This document shows positions 18,221 to 25,616 of a stretch of 64,000 bases of DNA, piece after piece; position 1 is the first letter of the stretch; every line of letters begins with the position of its first letter. The notes under the pieces are model-generated. The model was not told the origin of the DNA and ran no database searches. It saw only the letters and a list, made by a program, of their open reading frames with translations. This DNA comes from Carboxylicivirga linearis (GTDB lineage: Bacteria; Bacteroidota; Bacteroidia; Bacteroidales; Marinilabiliaceae): positions 186,001-250,000 of the forward strand of contig NZ_JAGUCO010000002.1 in the NCBI RefSeq assembly GCF_018271995.1, written 5' to 3'. The translations under genes and the position numbers were made by a program.

Positions 18221-18345
18221 TCCTGTAATAGATAATGGCGTCCTGTACTAAATTCAGATCTTCCTACACTGCAGGAGTCCGTAAATATGCTGCAGGATGA
18301 TAAAAATACTTACAGGAAAGCCCAAAAGTCATGCAGGGCAGCGAA
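18221..18345. repeat. 21-nt-period intergenic array with inverted symmetry
   Basis: The motif TCCTGTA/TCCTACA starts at 18221, 18241 and 18262. Its inverse TGCAGGA/TACAGGA/TGCAGGG then starts at 18270, 18291, 18311 and 18332. Spacings are 20-21 nt, i.e. three heptads. The two halves point toward each other. No ORF is evident. It fills the space between the convergent M48 and kdsA genes, between their two terminators. Confidence 0.7.
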
Positions 18346-18374
18346 ATATCTTATAGTTAAGTGTACTTAAGTAT

Positions 18375-18401
18375 ATAAAAAAGGGACTATAAAAGTCCCT
18401 T
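18375..18401 (-). terminator. Intrinsic terminator for kdsA
   Basis: An 8-bp stem (18381-18388 with 18394-18401) with a 5-nt loop is followed on the minus strand by six T. It lies about 105 nt past the kdsA stop codon. Confidence 0.75.
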
Positions 18402-18470
18402 ATCTGTATTTTAATTAGTTGTAAATGCACTGTTTAATAAGCTTTTTTGAGAAGTTTATATAAGATTAAA

Positions 18471-18505
18471 CTTCTGCCTACTGTCTAAAAACTAATCAAC
18501 TAATA
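18471..18505. repeat. Heptad tract directly after kdsA
   Basis: Units of 7 nt beginning with CT (CTTCTGC, CTACTGT, CTAAAAA, CTAATCA, then CTAATA one base out of phase) run up to the kdsA stop codon. The last part resembles the tract at 19567-19595 on the other side of kdsA, including a shared CTAAAAACTAA. Confidence 0.55.
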
Positions 18506-19327
18506 CTAAAACTCAGTAATTGTTTTTCTAATAGCTGTTAATCTGGTCATCAAACCTTCCATCAAATCGAGGTGAAGCATATTAGCTCCGTCTGACTTTG
18601 CATTAGCCGGATCAAAGTGAGTTTCGATAAATAAACCATCAACACCAACTGCAATTCCAGCACGACCAATTGTTTCGATTAGTTGAGGCTTCCCACCTGT
18701 AACACCGCTGCTTTGGTTTGGTTGCTGTAACGAGTGGGTTATATCCAAAACCACAGGTACATCAAACTGCTGCATGGTTGGAATACCGCGGAAATCAACC
18801 ACCATATCCTGATAGCCAAACATATTACCTCTGTCTGTTAAAACAACCTGTTCATTGCCCGAGTCCTTTACTTTATTTACAGCAAATTGCATTGATTCGG
18901 CACTTAAAAACTGACCTTTTTTGATATTGACCACTTTTCCTGTTTCGGCAGCAGCCACTAATAAATCTGTTTGTCGACACAGAAAGGCAGGAATCTGCAA
19001 TACATCAACATATTCGGCTGCCATAGCTGCTTCATTAGCTGCATGAATATCGGTAACCGTTGGTATATCAAAAGTCTCGCTTACTTTTCTAAGAATCTTC
19101 AAAGCTTTTTCGTCTCCAATTCCGCTAAAAGAATCAATGCGCGAACGGTTGGCTTTGCGATACGATCCTTTAAAAATGTAAGGGATTTTTAGCTTATCGG
19201 TAATGCTTACTACTTTTTCAGCAATGCGTAAAGCCATTTCTTCGCCTTCGATGGCGCAAGGTCCGGCCAATAAAAAGAAATTACCGCTATCGGTATGTTT
19301 TATTCGAGGTATTTTATTTATATCCAT
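18506..19327 (-). CDS. kdsA: 3-deoxy-8-phosphooctulonate (KDO-8-P) synthase
   Basis: A 273-residue class I aldolase-like enzyme condensing phosphoenolpyruvate with arabinose-5-phosphate, the first committed step to KDO for lipopolysaccharide. Diagnostic motifs are FLLAGPCAIEGEEMA near the N terminus, FKGSYRKANRSR, VDVLQIPAFLCRQTDLLVAAA, VNIKKGQFLS, the NMFGYQDMVVDFRG segment and DGLFIETHFDPANAKSDGANML. Length and order match KdsA rather than the DAHP synthases. It is flanked on both sides by heptad-repeat DNA. It shows an outer membrane with KDO, consistent with a Gram-negative Bacteroidota. Confidence 0.96.
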   Translation of the reverse strand: MDINKIPRIKHTDSGNFFLLAGPCAIEGEEMALRIAEKVVSITDKLKIPYIFKGSYRKANRSRIDSFSGIGDEKALKILRKVSETFDIPTVTDIHAANEAAMAAEYVDVLQIPAFLCRQTDLLVAAAETGKVVNIKKGQFLSAESMQFAVNKVKDSGNEQVVLTDRGNMFGYQDMVVDFRGIPTMQQFDVPVVLDITHSLQQPNQSSGVTGGKPQLIETIGRAGIAVGVDGLFIETHFDPANAKSDGANMLHLDLMEGLMTRLTAIRKTITEF

Positions 19328-19398
19328 TGTTGTATTGTTGTTATTGACTCAATCTTTTTATTTCTATAAAATTACAGCTTTTTGTCTCACAAATTTTA

Positions 19399-19433
19399 GC
19401 TGTTAGCTTATGGCTAATAGCCACTAGCATGAC
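19399..19433. repeat. GC-led heptad tract between kdsA and rarA
   Basis: Five consecutive 7-nt units each begin with GC: GCTGTTA, GCTTATG, GCTAATA, GCCACTA, GCATGAC. GCTAATA recurs in the heptad hairpin after msrA (21711-21717). Confidence 0.65.
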
Positions 19434-19525
19434 CTATATTATATTTTATCTATATAACTCGTTAGTTTTTAGTGTAAATGATGGTTGGGATTATTGATGA
19501 TACCCAATTTTCAATCTGTAATTTA

Positions 19526-19588
19526 TCTTGATACTTATGTCTTGATACTCTAATCTTAATTATTCGCTACTGCCTTCTGCCTAAAAAC
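19526..19588. repeat. Heptad tract downstream of rarA
   Basis: Nine 7-nt units run in phase. TCTTGAT appears twice 14 nt apart (19526, 19540), then TCTTAAT (19554), followed by TATTCGC, TACTGCC, TTCTGCC and TAAAAAC. The tract fills most of the last 60 bases before the rarA stop codon. Confidence 0.6.
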
Positions 19589-19596
19589 TAACTATC

Positions 19597-20874
19597 TCAT
19601 TTATGATCTTTCCACAAAAACTTCATGCGTTCGTCTATTTTGACTTCCTGGGCATTGTTCTGAGGCTTGTATAAGCGTTGTTTTTTTACTTCATCGGGCA
19701 TAAAATCCTGCGCTGCAAAGTTATTAGGATAATCGTGTGAATACTTATATTGTTTGCCGTAATTTAATTCTTTCATCAATTTAGTAGGAGCATTGCGTAA
19801 ATGCAAGGGAACAGGCAGGTTACCTGTTTGCTTAACTAGTGCCTGAGCATCGTTAATTGCCATATAAGCTGAATTACTCTTAGGACTTGTTGCCAAATAA
19901 ATGGTTGTTTGCGAAAGAATAATGCGCGACTCGGGCCAGCCAACTTTATTGATTGCATCGAAACAATTAGAGGCTAATAACAATGCATTGGGGTTGGCTA
20001 AACCAATATCTTCTGATGCAGAGATGATTAATCTGCGGGCAATGAATTTAGGGTCTTCGCCACCTTCAACCATACGTGCCAACCAGTAAACGGCCGCATC
20101 AGGATCACTTCCTCTTATCGACTTGATAAAAGCAGATATAATGTCGTAATGCATCTCTCCATTTTTATCGTACTGAGCCGGATTTTGCTGAAGATTATTG
20201 GTTACCAGTTCATCGTTGATGATAATTTCATCTTTACTGATTTCGGCATTGGTAACCAGCTCCAGAATGTTCAACATTTTACGTGCATCACCACCCGAAT
20301 AGCGTAGCAAAGCATTATCCTCTTCAACGGTTACTTTCTTATCCTTTAGTAAAACATCTTTGGTTAGAACACGGTTTACTAAATCAAGTAAATCCTCTTT
20401 ATCCAATGCCTTTAATACGTATACCTGACAGCGAGATAAAAGCGGAGAAATAACTTCGAACGATGGATTTTCGGTAGTGGCACCTATTAAAGTAACAACG
20501 CCTTCTTCAACGGCTCCCAGCAAGCTATCTTGTTGTGATTTACTAAACCGATGGATCTCATCAATAAAAAGAATAGGAGAGGGTGAACTGAAAAAACGTG
20601 ATTTACGCGCCTTATCAATTGCCTCACGTACATCTTTAACACCCGAATTAATGGCAGAAAGCACATAAAATGGTCTTTCAAGCGTTTTTGATATAATACG
20701 AGCCAAAGTGGTTTTACCAACTCCCGGAGGTCCCCAAAGAATAATGGATGAAATAACCTTTCGATCAATCATTTTGCGCAGAACGGCACCTTCGCCAACC
20801 AAATGTTTTTGTCCAATGTAATCGTCAAGGTTTTGGGGCCGCATACGTTCGGCCAATGGAGGATATCCGCTCAT
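19597..20874 (-). CDS. rarA: Replication-associated recombination protein A (RarA/MgsA)
   Basis: A 425-residue AAA+ ATPase related to clamp loaders. It has LAERMRPQNLDDYIGQKHLVGEG at the start, Walker A GPPGVGKTTLA, Walker B FIDEIHRFSKSQQD, sensor 1 GATTENPSFE and the GGDARKMLNILE arginine/sensor-2 region. The RarA-specific C-terminal tetramerisation domain has IKSIRGSDPDAAVYWLARM and EGGEDPKFIARRL. It acts at stalled replication forks. The length fits the family. On the minus strand the sequence upstream has a TACTTTTG -7 element giving a short leader. Confidence 0.96.
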   Translation of the reverse strand: MSGYPPLAERMRPQNLDDYIGQKHLVGEGAVLRKMIDRKVISSIILWGPPGVGKTTLARIISKTLERPFYVLSAINSGVKDVREAIDKARKSRFFSSPSPILFIDEIHRFSKSQQDSLLGAVEEGVVTLIGATTENPSFEVISPLLSRCQVYVLKALDKEDLLDLVNRVLTKDVLLKDKKVTVEEDNALLRYSGGDARKMLNILELVTNAEISKDEIIINDELVTNNLQQNPAQYDKNGEMHYDIISAFIKSIRGSDPDAAVYWLARMVEGGEDPKFIARRLIISASEDIGLANPNALLLASNCFDAINKVGWPESRIILSQTTIYLATSPKSNSAYMAINDAQALVKQTGNLPVPLHLRNAPTKLMKELNYGKQYKYSHDYPNNFAAQDFMPDEVKKQRLYKPQNNAQEVKIDERMKFLWKDHK

Positions 20875-20896
20875 AAATTCAAAATTCTTAAGAGTT

Positions 20897-20904
20897 CAAA
20901 AGTA
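20897..20904 (-). promoter_or_regulatory. Bacteroidota -7 element for rarA
   Basis: The minus-strand TACTTTTG matches TAnnTTTG, 22 bp upstream of the rarA start codon. The same octamer lies before ygiQ. Confidence 0.45.
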
Positions 20905-20923
20905 CAAAAAGCGATTGAATGTA

Positions 20924-20951
20924 GGAAGTCAGTGGACGGAAGACAGAAGAA
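20924..20951. repeat. Heptad tract upstream of msrA
   Basis: Four 7-nt units (GGAAGTC, AGTGGAC, GGAAGAC, AGAAGAA) rich in GGAAG and GAC. The units closely resemble the tract just after the msrA stop codon. Confidence 0.6.
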
Positions 20952-21044
20952 GTTTACCAACAAGTTAATGCTTTGATTTGTCAATTAACTATGCATCAAT
21001 CGAACTATTCTATTGAAGAAGTGTTTTTCAGAAAAGCATTTGCT

Positions 21045-21626
21045 ATGAAAACAATATTAACAGCATTAACAATAATCATTACCATGACTATACAAGCTCA
21101 GGAAACAGCAACTTTTGGAGGTGGATGCTTCTGGTGTACAGAAGCTGTTTTTGATCAATTAAAAGGAGTAAGTAAGGTAGAATCGGGATATAGCGGAGGA
21201 GAAGTAAAAAATCCCTCGTATAAAGATGTATGTACCGGTTTAACAGGTCACGCCGAAGTAATTCAAATTACTTTTGATCCGGAAGTAATTGCTTTTGAAG
21301 ACTTGCTGGAAGTGTTTTTTGCAACTCACGATCCAACCACATTGAACCGTCAAGGGGCTGATGTAGGAACGCAGTACAGATCAGTGGTTTTTTATCACAA
21401 CGAAAAACAGAAGGAAATTACTGAGTTGGTAATTAAATCGCTGGATGAAGAACGTATTTTTGATAGCGCTATTGTTACCGAAGTGTCAGCATTTGATACT
21501 TTTTATAAAGCTGAAAATTATCATCAGGACTATTTTGCCAATAATGCCAGTCAACCTTATTGCAGGGCTGTAATAGTGCCTAAAATGGATAAATTCAAGA
21601 AGCTTTTTAAAGAGAAGATTAAATAA
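21045..21626 (+). CDS. msrA: Peptide-methionine (S)-S-oxide reductase, secreted
   Basis: A 193-residue MsrA with the catalytic GGGCFWCTEA motif. It also has SGYSGGEVKNPSYKDVC, GLTGHAEVIQITFDP, FFATHDPTTLNRQGADVGTQYRS and YKAENYHQDYF, all canonical. It repairs methionine S-sulfoxide in proteins. I choose the ATG at 21045 because the following MKTILTALTIIITMTIQAQE is a clear signal peptide; longer in-frame starts (TTG 20973, ATG 20991) would bury it. A periplasmic or outer-membrane repair role follows. Heptad repeat tracts sit on both sides, the downstream one beginning 1 nt after the stop codon. Confidence 0.93.
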   Translation: MKTILTALTIIITMTIQAQETATFGGGCFWCTEAVFDQLKGVSKVESGYSGGEVKNPSYKDVCTGLTGHAEVIQITFDPEVIAFEDLLEVFFATHDPTTLNRQGADVGTQYRSVVFYHNEKQKEITELVIKSLDEERIFDSAIVTEVSAFDTFYKAENYHQDYFANNASQPYCRAVIVPKMDKFKKLFKEKIK

Positions 21627-21627
21627 T

Positions 21628-21662
21628 AAGTCTGAAGACAGAGGACCGAAGACGGAAGATTA
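21628..21662. repeat. Heptad tract after msrA
   Basis: Five 7-nt units (AAGTCTG, AAGACAG, AGGACCG, AAGACGG, AAGATTA) start right after the msrA stop codon. Confidence 0.65.
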
Positions 21663-21690
21663 TCCGATGTGACAATTTTAAATAAATAGA

Positions 21691-21728
21691 AAAATAGCTA
21701 TTAGCAGGCAGCTAATAGCTATTTTTTT
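21691..21728. terminator. Bidirectional terminator made of heptads
   Basis: A perfect 15-bp stem (21691-21705 with 21711-21725) with a 5-nt loop is flanked by T residues on the plus side and A residues on the other. The stem itself is four 7-nt units led by GC (GCTATTA, GCAGGCA, GCTAATA, GCTATTT). It separates convergent msrA and the DUF4625 gene and can serve both. Confidence 0.8.
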
Positions 21729-21733
21729 TGATT

Positions 21734-22189
21734 CTAATGTTCGTGTCCTTCTTCTTCAACTTCAATGTCAATAAAAACCTGACTTTCGTTGCCGGCAGTA
21801 TCAAAGCAGTATACACCTAAATGATATTCGCCTGGTTCAGCATTTGCGGGTACTTCAATTCCTGAAATAGCGGCTCGGTCTTCTTTGGCTTCTGTTAAAT
21901 CGCCCGACCAGCTTTGTTCCCATTCAACATGATCATCCTCAGTTGTTGATTTTACAGCAGCAGTATGATCATGGCCATCGCCATTATAATGGATCTCTAC
22001 CATATACGATTTTAAGGCAACATTATCCGTAAATAGGGCTTCAAAGTCAAAGGTGTCGCCTTGATGAAAATGACGTGCATCTTCGGCTGGTTTAATAATT
22101 TCAATGGTTGGTTTTGTTGTATCCACATCATCATCATTACATGATACAAAAAATAGTACTAAAGCTGCTAAAATTAATGTATTCTTCAT
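21734..22189 (-). CDS. His-rich DUF4625 domain lipoprotein
   Basis: A 151-residue predicted lipoprotein with lipobox FVSC (Cys17), an acidic linker (NDDDVDTTKP) and a DUF4625 beta-sandwich. It shares TIEIIKPAED, FDFEALFTDNVALKSYMVEI and a C-terminal PGEYHLGVYCFDTAGNESQVFIDIEVEE with the paralogue at 9.7 kb. Unlike that copy it is rich in histidine (ARHFHQGD, GDGHDHTA, a C-terminal EEEGHEH), suggesting metal binding. It is 54 nt downstream of the TonB receptor and is probably part of the same metal-responsive transcript. A role as a surface metal-binding partner of the receptor is inference. Confidence 0.8.
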   Translation of the reverse strand: MKNTLILAALVLFFVSCNDDDVDTTKPTIEIIKPAEDARHFHQGDTFDFEALFTDNVALKSYMVEIHYNGDGHDHTAAVKSTTEDDHVEWEQSWSGDLTEAKEDRAAISGIEVPANAEPGEYHLGVYCFDTAGNESQVFIDIEVEEEGHEH

Positions 22190-22243
22190 TTGTTTATTAT
22201 TTGTTTCGATTCAATTTCTCAGGTCTCATCTGACCTTTTTTGC

Positions 22244-24631
22244 CTAAAAAGGCACTTTAAACATTATTTGAATATTTCGCCCTTGTTCTGGTATTTCTAC
22301 CTGGCGATAAAAACTCATATGGTTGTAAAATCTCTTATTTAACAGGTTAAAGCCTTGCAATACCAATTCGGAGTTTTGGCTGGGCCACGATAATTTGGTG
22401 GATAATCCAGCTCCAAAAATGATATATCCATCGGTAGATTCTTCGTTGCGGGCTACTCTGTTTTGAGATGATGCAAACCGGGTATTGACAAACACCTTTG
22501 TATTGCTTAAACCGGATAATCCTTTAAAAATGGAATAATCCAACTCTACAAAGCCATTTAAAGGAGGTGTAAAGGGGAGTGGATAGCGTTGAGAAGATTC
22601 CTCTGAGACCTGACGATTATACACATATTCTAAAGTAAAATCGGCATTCATTCTGGAGTTTAACTTCTTTCTTGCCATAAACTCAATTCCCATTAGAATT
22701 GCTTCTGATTGTGAATACTTGTAAATCTGGCCGGCATGGGGTAGTTGACTCCACTCACCACTGGGCTGCAAAAACAAGTAATTGCTGAAGTAATAGAAAT
22801 AAGGACTTAATCCAATTGCCAATCCTTCAATATTAAATTCAGCATTTGCATCCACATAATAACCTCGTTCCGAATCCAGATCCGGATCGCCCAATTCATG
22901 CCTGAATGAGCCATGATGAACTCCGTTTGAGGCCAACTCAATAGCCGTAGGCATGCGGAACGCCTTTCCAATATTAAATCGGGCAATCCAGTTTTTATTA
23001 GGTTGATAAAACAAACCCAGTAACCAACTTATATCGCCATAATTTTTATTGATTTGTGAACTTCGCTGCGCATAAAAGGTAGCTTCATCAGTACTCATAC
23101 CACTGCTAATAAAATAATCGTAAAGAATGGGATCGAAATAAGCTTCTGTATGAAGGTTGGAAGCATCGTAGCGCAAACCAGCTTCAAAAGTTAACTTATC
23201 CGATAGTTGGTATTCATCTTTTACAAATAAACCCAAAGCATAACTATTGTATTCAGGCAATAAAAAATTATAGCCGGCCGATGTGTTTGTTCTGTACTGA
23301 TTCTGAAATCCAAATTCAACTTTATGATTATTTAGGGCCGTAACACGGTATTTTGCATTCGCAATATATGTGCTTAAACGAAAGTCAAACTCCAGATTTG
23401 GATCTTTCTCGGGTGCCGGTTGATTAGCATAATGGGTATGAAACAAGCTGTGTTCTTGTCGTAAATTATACTGATAAGCCAAATCAACCAGTAAAACACC
23501 TGATGAAAGAAAGAACTTACTATTACTTAATACCTTTGAATGGTTTGCCAGCTGATGCGGATAATCAATGTTTCGATAGCTGCCATCGTGCTGAACCCTA
23601 TCTATATCGGGTACTCCATGGGCACCCGGAAAGAAGCCTGATTTTTGATAAACATTACTCAATGTAAGCGATGTTTTATAGGTCTTTCCTAAATAGCCAT
23701 ATTGAAGATAGGCATCATACTCTTTTCCGGCCGTATTTTTCAGACGTTGATTATAAACCGGAATTCGTCGGTTGAGATAAACAATTTCGTCGGTAGGTAC
23801 CCGGTAATCGCCAAAATCAAGCGCCGAAATACGTCCTTTGAAATAGTTGTTTTCACCACGTCCCTGCAGATAAGCCGAGGCACCTATTGTTCCATTAACA
23901 CTCTTGCCTAATAAACTGGCTGTTCCGCTAAATGAATGCTCCTCGGGTACCAAATCATTATTGATATTAATATAACCGCCAATGGCATCGCTACCGTATT
24001 CAATACCAGAAGCTCCTTTTACAATTTCGGCTGTTTCAATATTAAAAGGATCAATCTCCAAACCATGATCAGCACCCCATTGCTGCCCTTCCTGTTTTAT
24101 ACCATTCTCACTCACCACAACTCGGTTAAATCCCATTCCTCTAATAACAGGTTTAGAAGCATTAGCACCAATATCCATAGAGTTTACACCCGGCAAACGC
24201 TCCAGACTCTTTATAAAAGTACCATTAAGGTTTTGCATCATAAATTCGGTTGAAACCACCTCGTTTTTACGCGATTTACTGGTGTCGATGCGATTCCCTT
24301 TAATAGCAATTTCCTTCAAGTGCCGGGGCGTACATTTCAATCGGGCATGATACGTACTGTTCTTACTGATTGTTATGGTATCGGTAAGGGTATGATGACC
24401 AATGAAAGATACTTCCAGGGTGTAAGTGCCGGCTAATAGATTATCAATTTCAAAATTACCATTGTAATCACTAACGGTTCCTGCTTCAACCGGATGTATA
24501 ACAACTGCAGCACCTGTTAATACTATGTTTTTATCGTCAACAACCGATCCTGTAAGCGTATAACTTTTCTGCCCCAAAGCATTTGCAATGGAAATACTCA
24601 TGCATAGTAATAGCATGATTTTCTTGCTCAT
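22244..24631 (-). CDS. TonB-dependent receptor, ZnuD-like
   Basis: A 795-residue outer-membrane receptor. A signal peptide (MSKKIMLLLCMSISIANALG) is followed by a carboxypeptidase-regulatory-like domain at about 25-100 (LTGSVVDDKNIVLTGAAVVI), a plug at about 120-230 and a 22-strand-type barrel ending in an aromatic/Phe residue. The plug contains LPGVNSMDIGANASKPVIRGMGFNRVVV and a WGADHGLEIDPFNIE segment. The latter is reminiscent of the SPDHA region in the zinc receptor ZnuD, which is my reason for the metal assignment. The neighbours are a His-rich lipoprotein and a Cys/His-rich secreted protein. Zinc, copper or another metal complex is possible; a sugar substrate is unlikely since no SusD is present. 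Confidence 0.82.
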   Translation of the reverse strand: MSKKIMLLLCMSISIANALGQKSYTLTGSVVDDKNIVLTGAAVVIHPVEAGTVSDYNGNFEIDNLLAGTYTLEVSFIGHHTLTDTITISKNSTYHARLKCTPRHLKEIAIKGNRIDTSKSRKNEVVSTEFMMQNLNGTFIKSLERLPGVNSMDIGANASKPVIRGMGFNRVVVSENGIKQEGQQWGADHGLEIDPFNIETAEIVKGASGIEYGSDAIGGYININNDLVPEEHSFSGTASLLGKSVNGTIGASAYLQGRGENNYFKGRISALDFGDYRVPTDEIVYLNRRIPVYNQRLKNTAGKEYDAYLQYGYLGKTYKTSLTLSNVYQKSGFFPGAHGVPDIDRVQHDGSYRNIDYPHQLANHSKVLSNSKFFLSSGVLLVDLAYQYNLRQEHSLFHTHYANQPAPEKDPNLEFDFRLSTYIANAKYRVTALNNHKVEFGFQNQYRTNTSAGYNFLLPEYNSYALGLFVKDEYQLSDKLTFEAGLRYDASNLHTEAYFDPILYDYFISSGMSTDEATFYAQRSSQINKNYGDISWLLGLFYQPNKNWIARFNIGKAFRMPTAIELASNGVHHGSFRHELGDPDLDSERGYYVDANAEFNIEGLAIGLSPYFYYFSNYLFLQPSGEWSQLPHAGQIYKYSQSEAILMGIEFMARKKLNSRMNADFTLEYVYNRQVSEESSQRYPLPFTPPLNGFVELDYSIFKGLSGLSNTKVFVNTRFASSQNRVARNEESTDGYIIFGAGLSTKLSWPSQNSELVLQGFNLLNKRFYNHMSFYRQVEIPEQGRNIQIMFKVPF

Positions 24632-24993
24632 ATTATTAAATAATTGAGATTAAACCACCTGAGAATAATTGGCTTATTATTCTATTAGTTACCTAAGCCA
24701 TACTATTGACTCAAACAACTAAATCAAAATATAGTATGTTTACAGCCCTTCATTAGAATAGTAAGCTATTACCTTCTTTTAAAGACTTAACTATAACCTG
24801 GGTTCGATAAGAAATAACATGCTCAAATCGCCTATAAATACTACGTTTCAGAGAATATTTACGAATACATAGCTAAGCTATGACAAGTAGATATTATGTA
24901 GAAAAATGGTTTTATAAGTGAAAAATCATACGCTTCTTAACCAACAATCTTTTAATAAAGCTTGAGCTGTCTAATTTAAACCGAATTCAGGTA
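24632..24993. other. Gene-free 362-nt stretch between receptor and Cys/His-rich gene
   Basis: No ORF, tRNA or known RNA was recognised. The stretch contains a 15-nt near-palindrome (CATAGCTAAGCTATG, 24868-24882) in the middle of a moderately AT-rich sequence. It is unusually long for the inside of an operon and may hold a second promoter, a 5' leader or the remnant of a small mobile repeat. Confidence 0.4.
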
Positions 24994-25359
24994 TTAAGTT
25001 AAAAGAGTAGGAGGGGCTCTGGGGGATTTAACTGTTTTATCGCGAAGCGAATGTATATTATTTATAGCAATTACAAGTATGCTATAATTACAATCAACAA
25101 TTGAAAGATATGAGTTGTGTTGGGGTAAGTCTTTTACCGGAAATTCATATTCACATATTGGACACAGGCTTTTTAGTTCTGAGAAACTCTCATTGGTAGC
25201 CCCGTTATCATGCTTTTGTACTTGAACATCACAGCTTGAATCAGCACAGATATGAACATCATTAAGATGATGATGCACCACGTGCACTGATTGAAAAGCT
25301 ATAGGATACAGTAATATCCCGAGTAGCAGAATGGTAATATGTGATTTAAGTTCTTTCAA
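24994..25359 (-). CDS. Small secreted Cys/His-rich protein of the metal locus
   Basis: A 121-residue protein with an N-terminal hydrophobic segment (ITILLLGILLYPIAFQSVHVV) that is a signal peptide or membrane anchor. It continues into a cluster of potential ligands: VHHHLNDVHICADSSC, then CPICEYEFP, plus a further Cys near residue 89. The pattern resembles small metal-associated proteins encoded beside TonB receptors. I do not recognise a named family with certainty. It is the first gene after the palindromic operator and promoter at 25404-25437, so it is likely the most tightly controlled gene of the locus. Zinc or copper sensing, buffering or delivery is inferred. Confidence 0.75.
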   Translation of the reverse strand: MKELKSHITILLLGILLYPIAFQSVHVVHHHLNDVHICADSSCDVQVQKHDNGATNESFSELKSLCPICEYEFPVKDLPQHNSYLSIVDCNYSILVIAINNIHSLRDKTVKSPRAPPTLLT

Positions 25360-25403
25360 TCAGTTAATATAAATCAAGTATAAGTATTGGTAATAGGTGG
25401 ATG

Positions 25404-25435
25404 CAAATGTAATTTATTTGCAACACTGTTGCAAA
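25404..25435 (-). promoter_or_regulatory. Bacteroidota promoter of the metal-uptake locus
   Basis: On the minus strand TTTG (25435-25432) is separated by 20 nt from TACATTTG (25411-25404), an exact match to the -33 TTTG/-7 TAnnTTTG consensus with normal spacing. It predicts a leader of about 40 nt before the Cys/His-rich gene. The -33 box lies inside the palindrome described next. Confidence 0.75.
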
Positions 25436-25437
25436 TA
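25415..25437. promoter_or_regulatory. Perfect 23-bp palindrome, candidate Fur/Zur-family operator
   Basis: A 10-nt arm (TATTTGCAAC) is followed by a 3-nt centre (ACT) and the exact inverted arm. It covers the -33 element and most of the spacer of the minus-strand promoter, the ideal place for a repressor. It lies in the region shared with the divergent M23/S41 gene. Size and symmetry suit a dimeric Fur-superfamily regulator, and the genes it controls look metal-related. The regulator identity is inferred. Confidence 0.75.
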
Positions 25438-25616
25438 GGGAGCGATTTTTAATATGAAATGTTTTCGTATATCATAAACAGTACCAATTTAATTAGGACA
25501 ACCATATTGCTTAGTTTTTTCTAATTAATTATCAAATAAATAGTTAATTAATATTTATTATTATATTTTAGCGTTGCTATCCTCTAGGTGCTTACACGCA
25601 TTTTAATCTAAAATCC

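Noticed and set aside
20973-21044. Longer MsrA N terminus
   Set aside because: It would precede a clear signal peptide starting at 21045 and uses a TTG start.
22244-24631. SusC-type glycan receptor
   Set aside because: No SusD neighbour and the plug and neighbours point to metal uptake.
24785-24805. tRNA-like T-loop sequence (CTGGGTTCGATAAG)
   Set aside because: No acceptor, D or anticodon stem could be built around it; a chance match.
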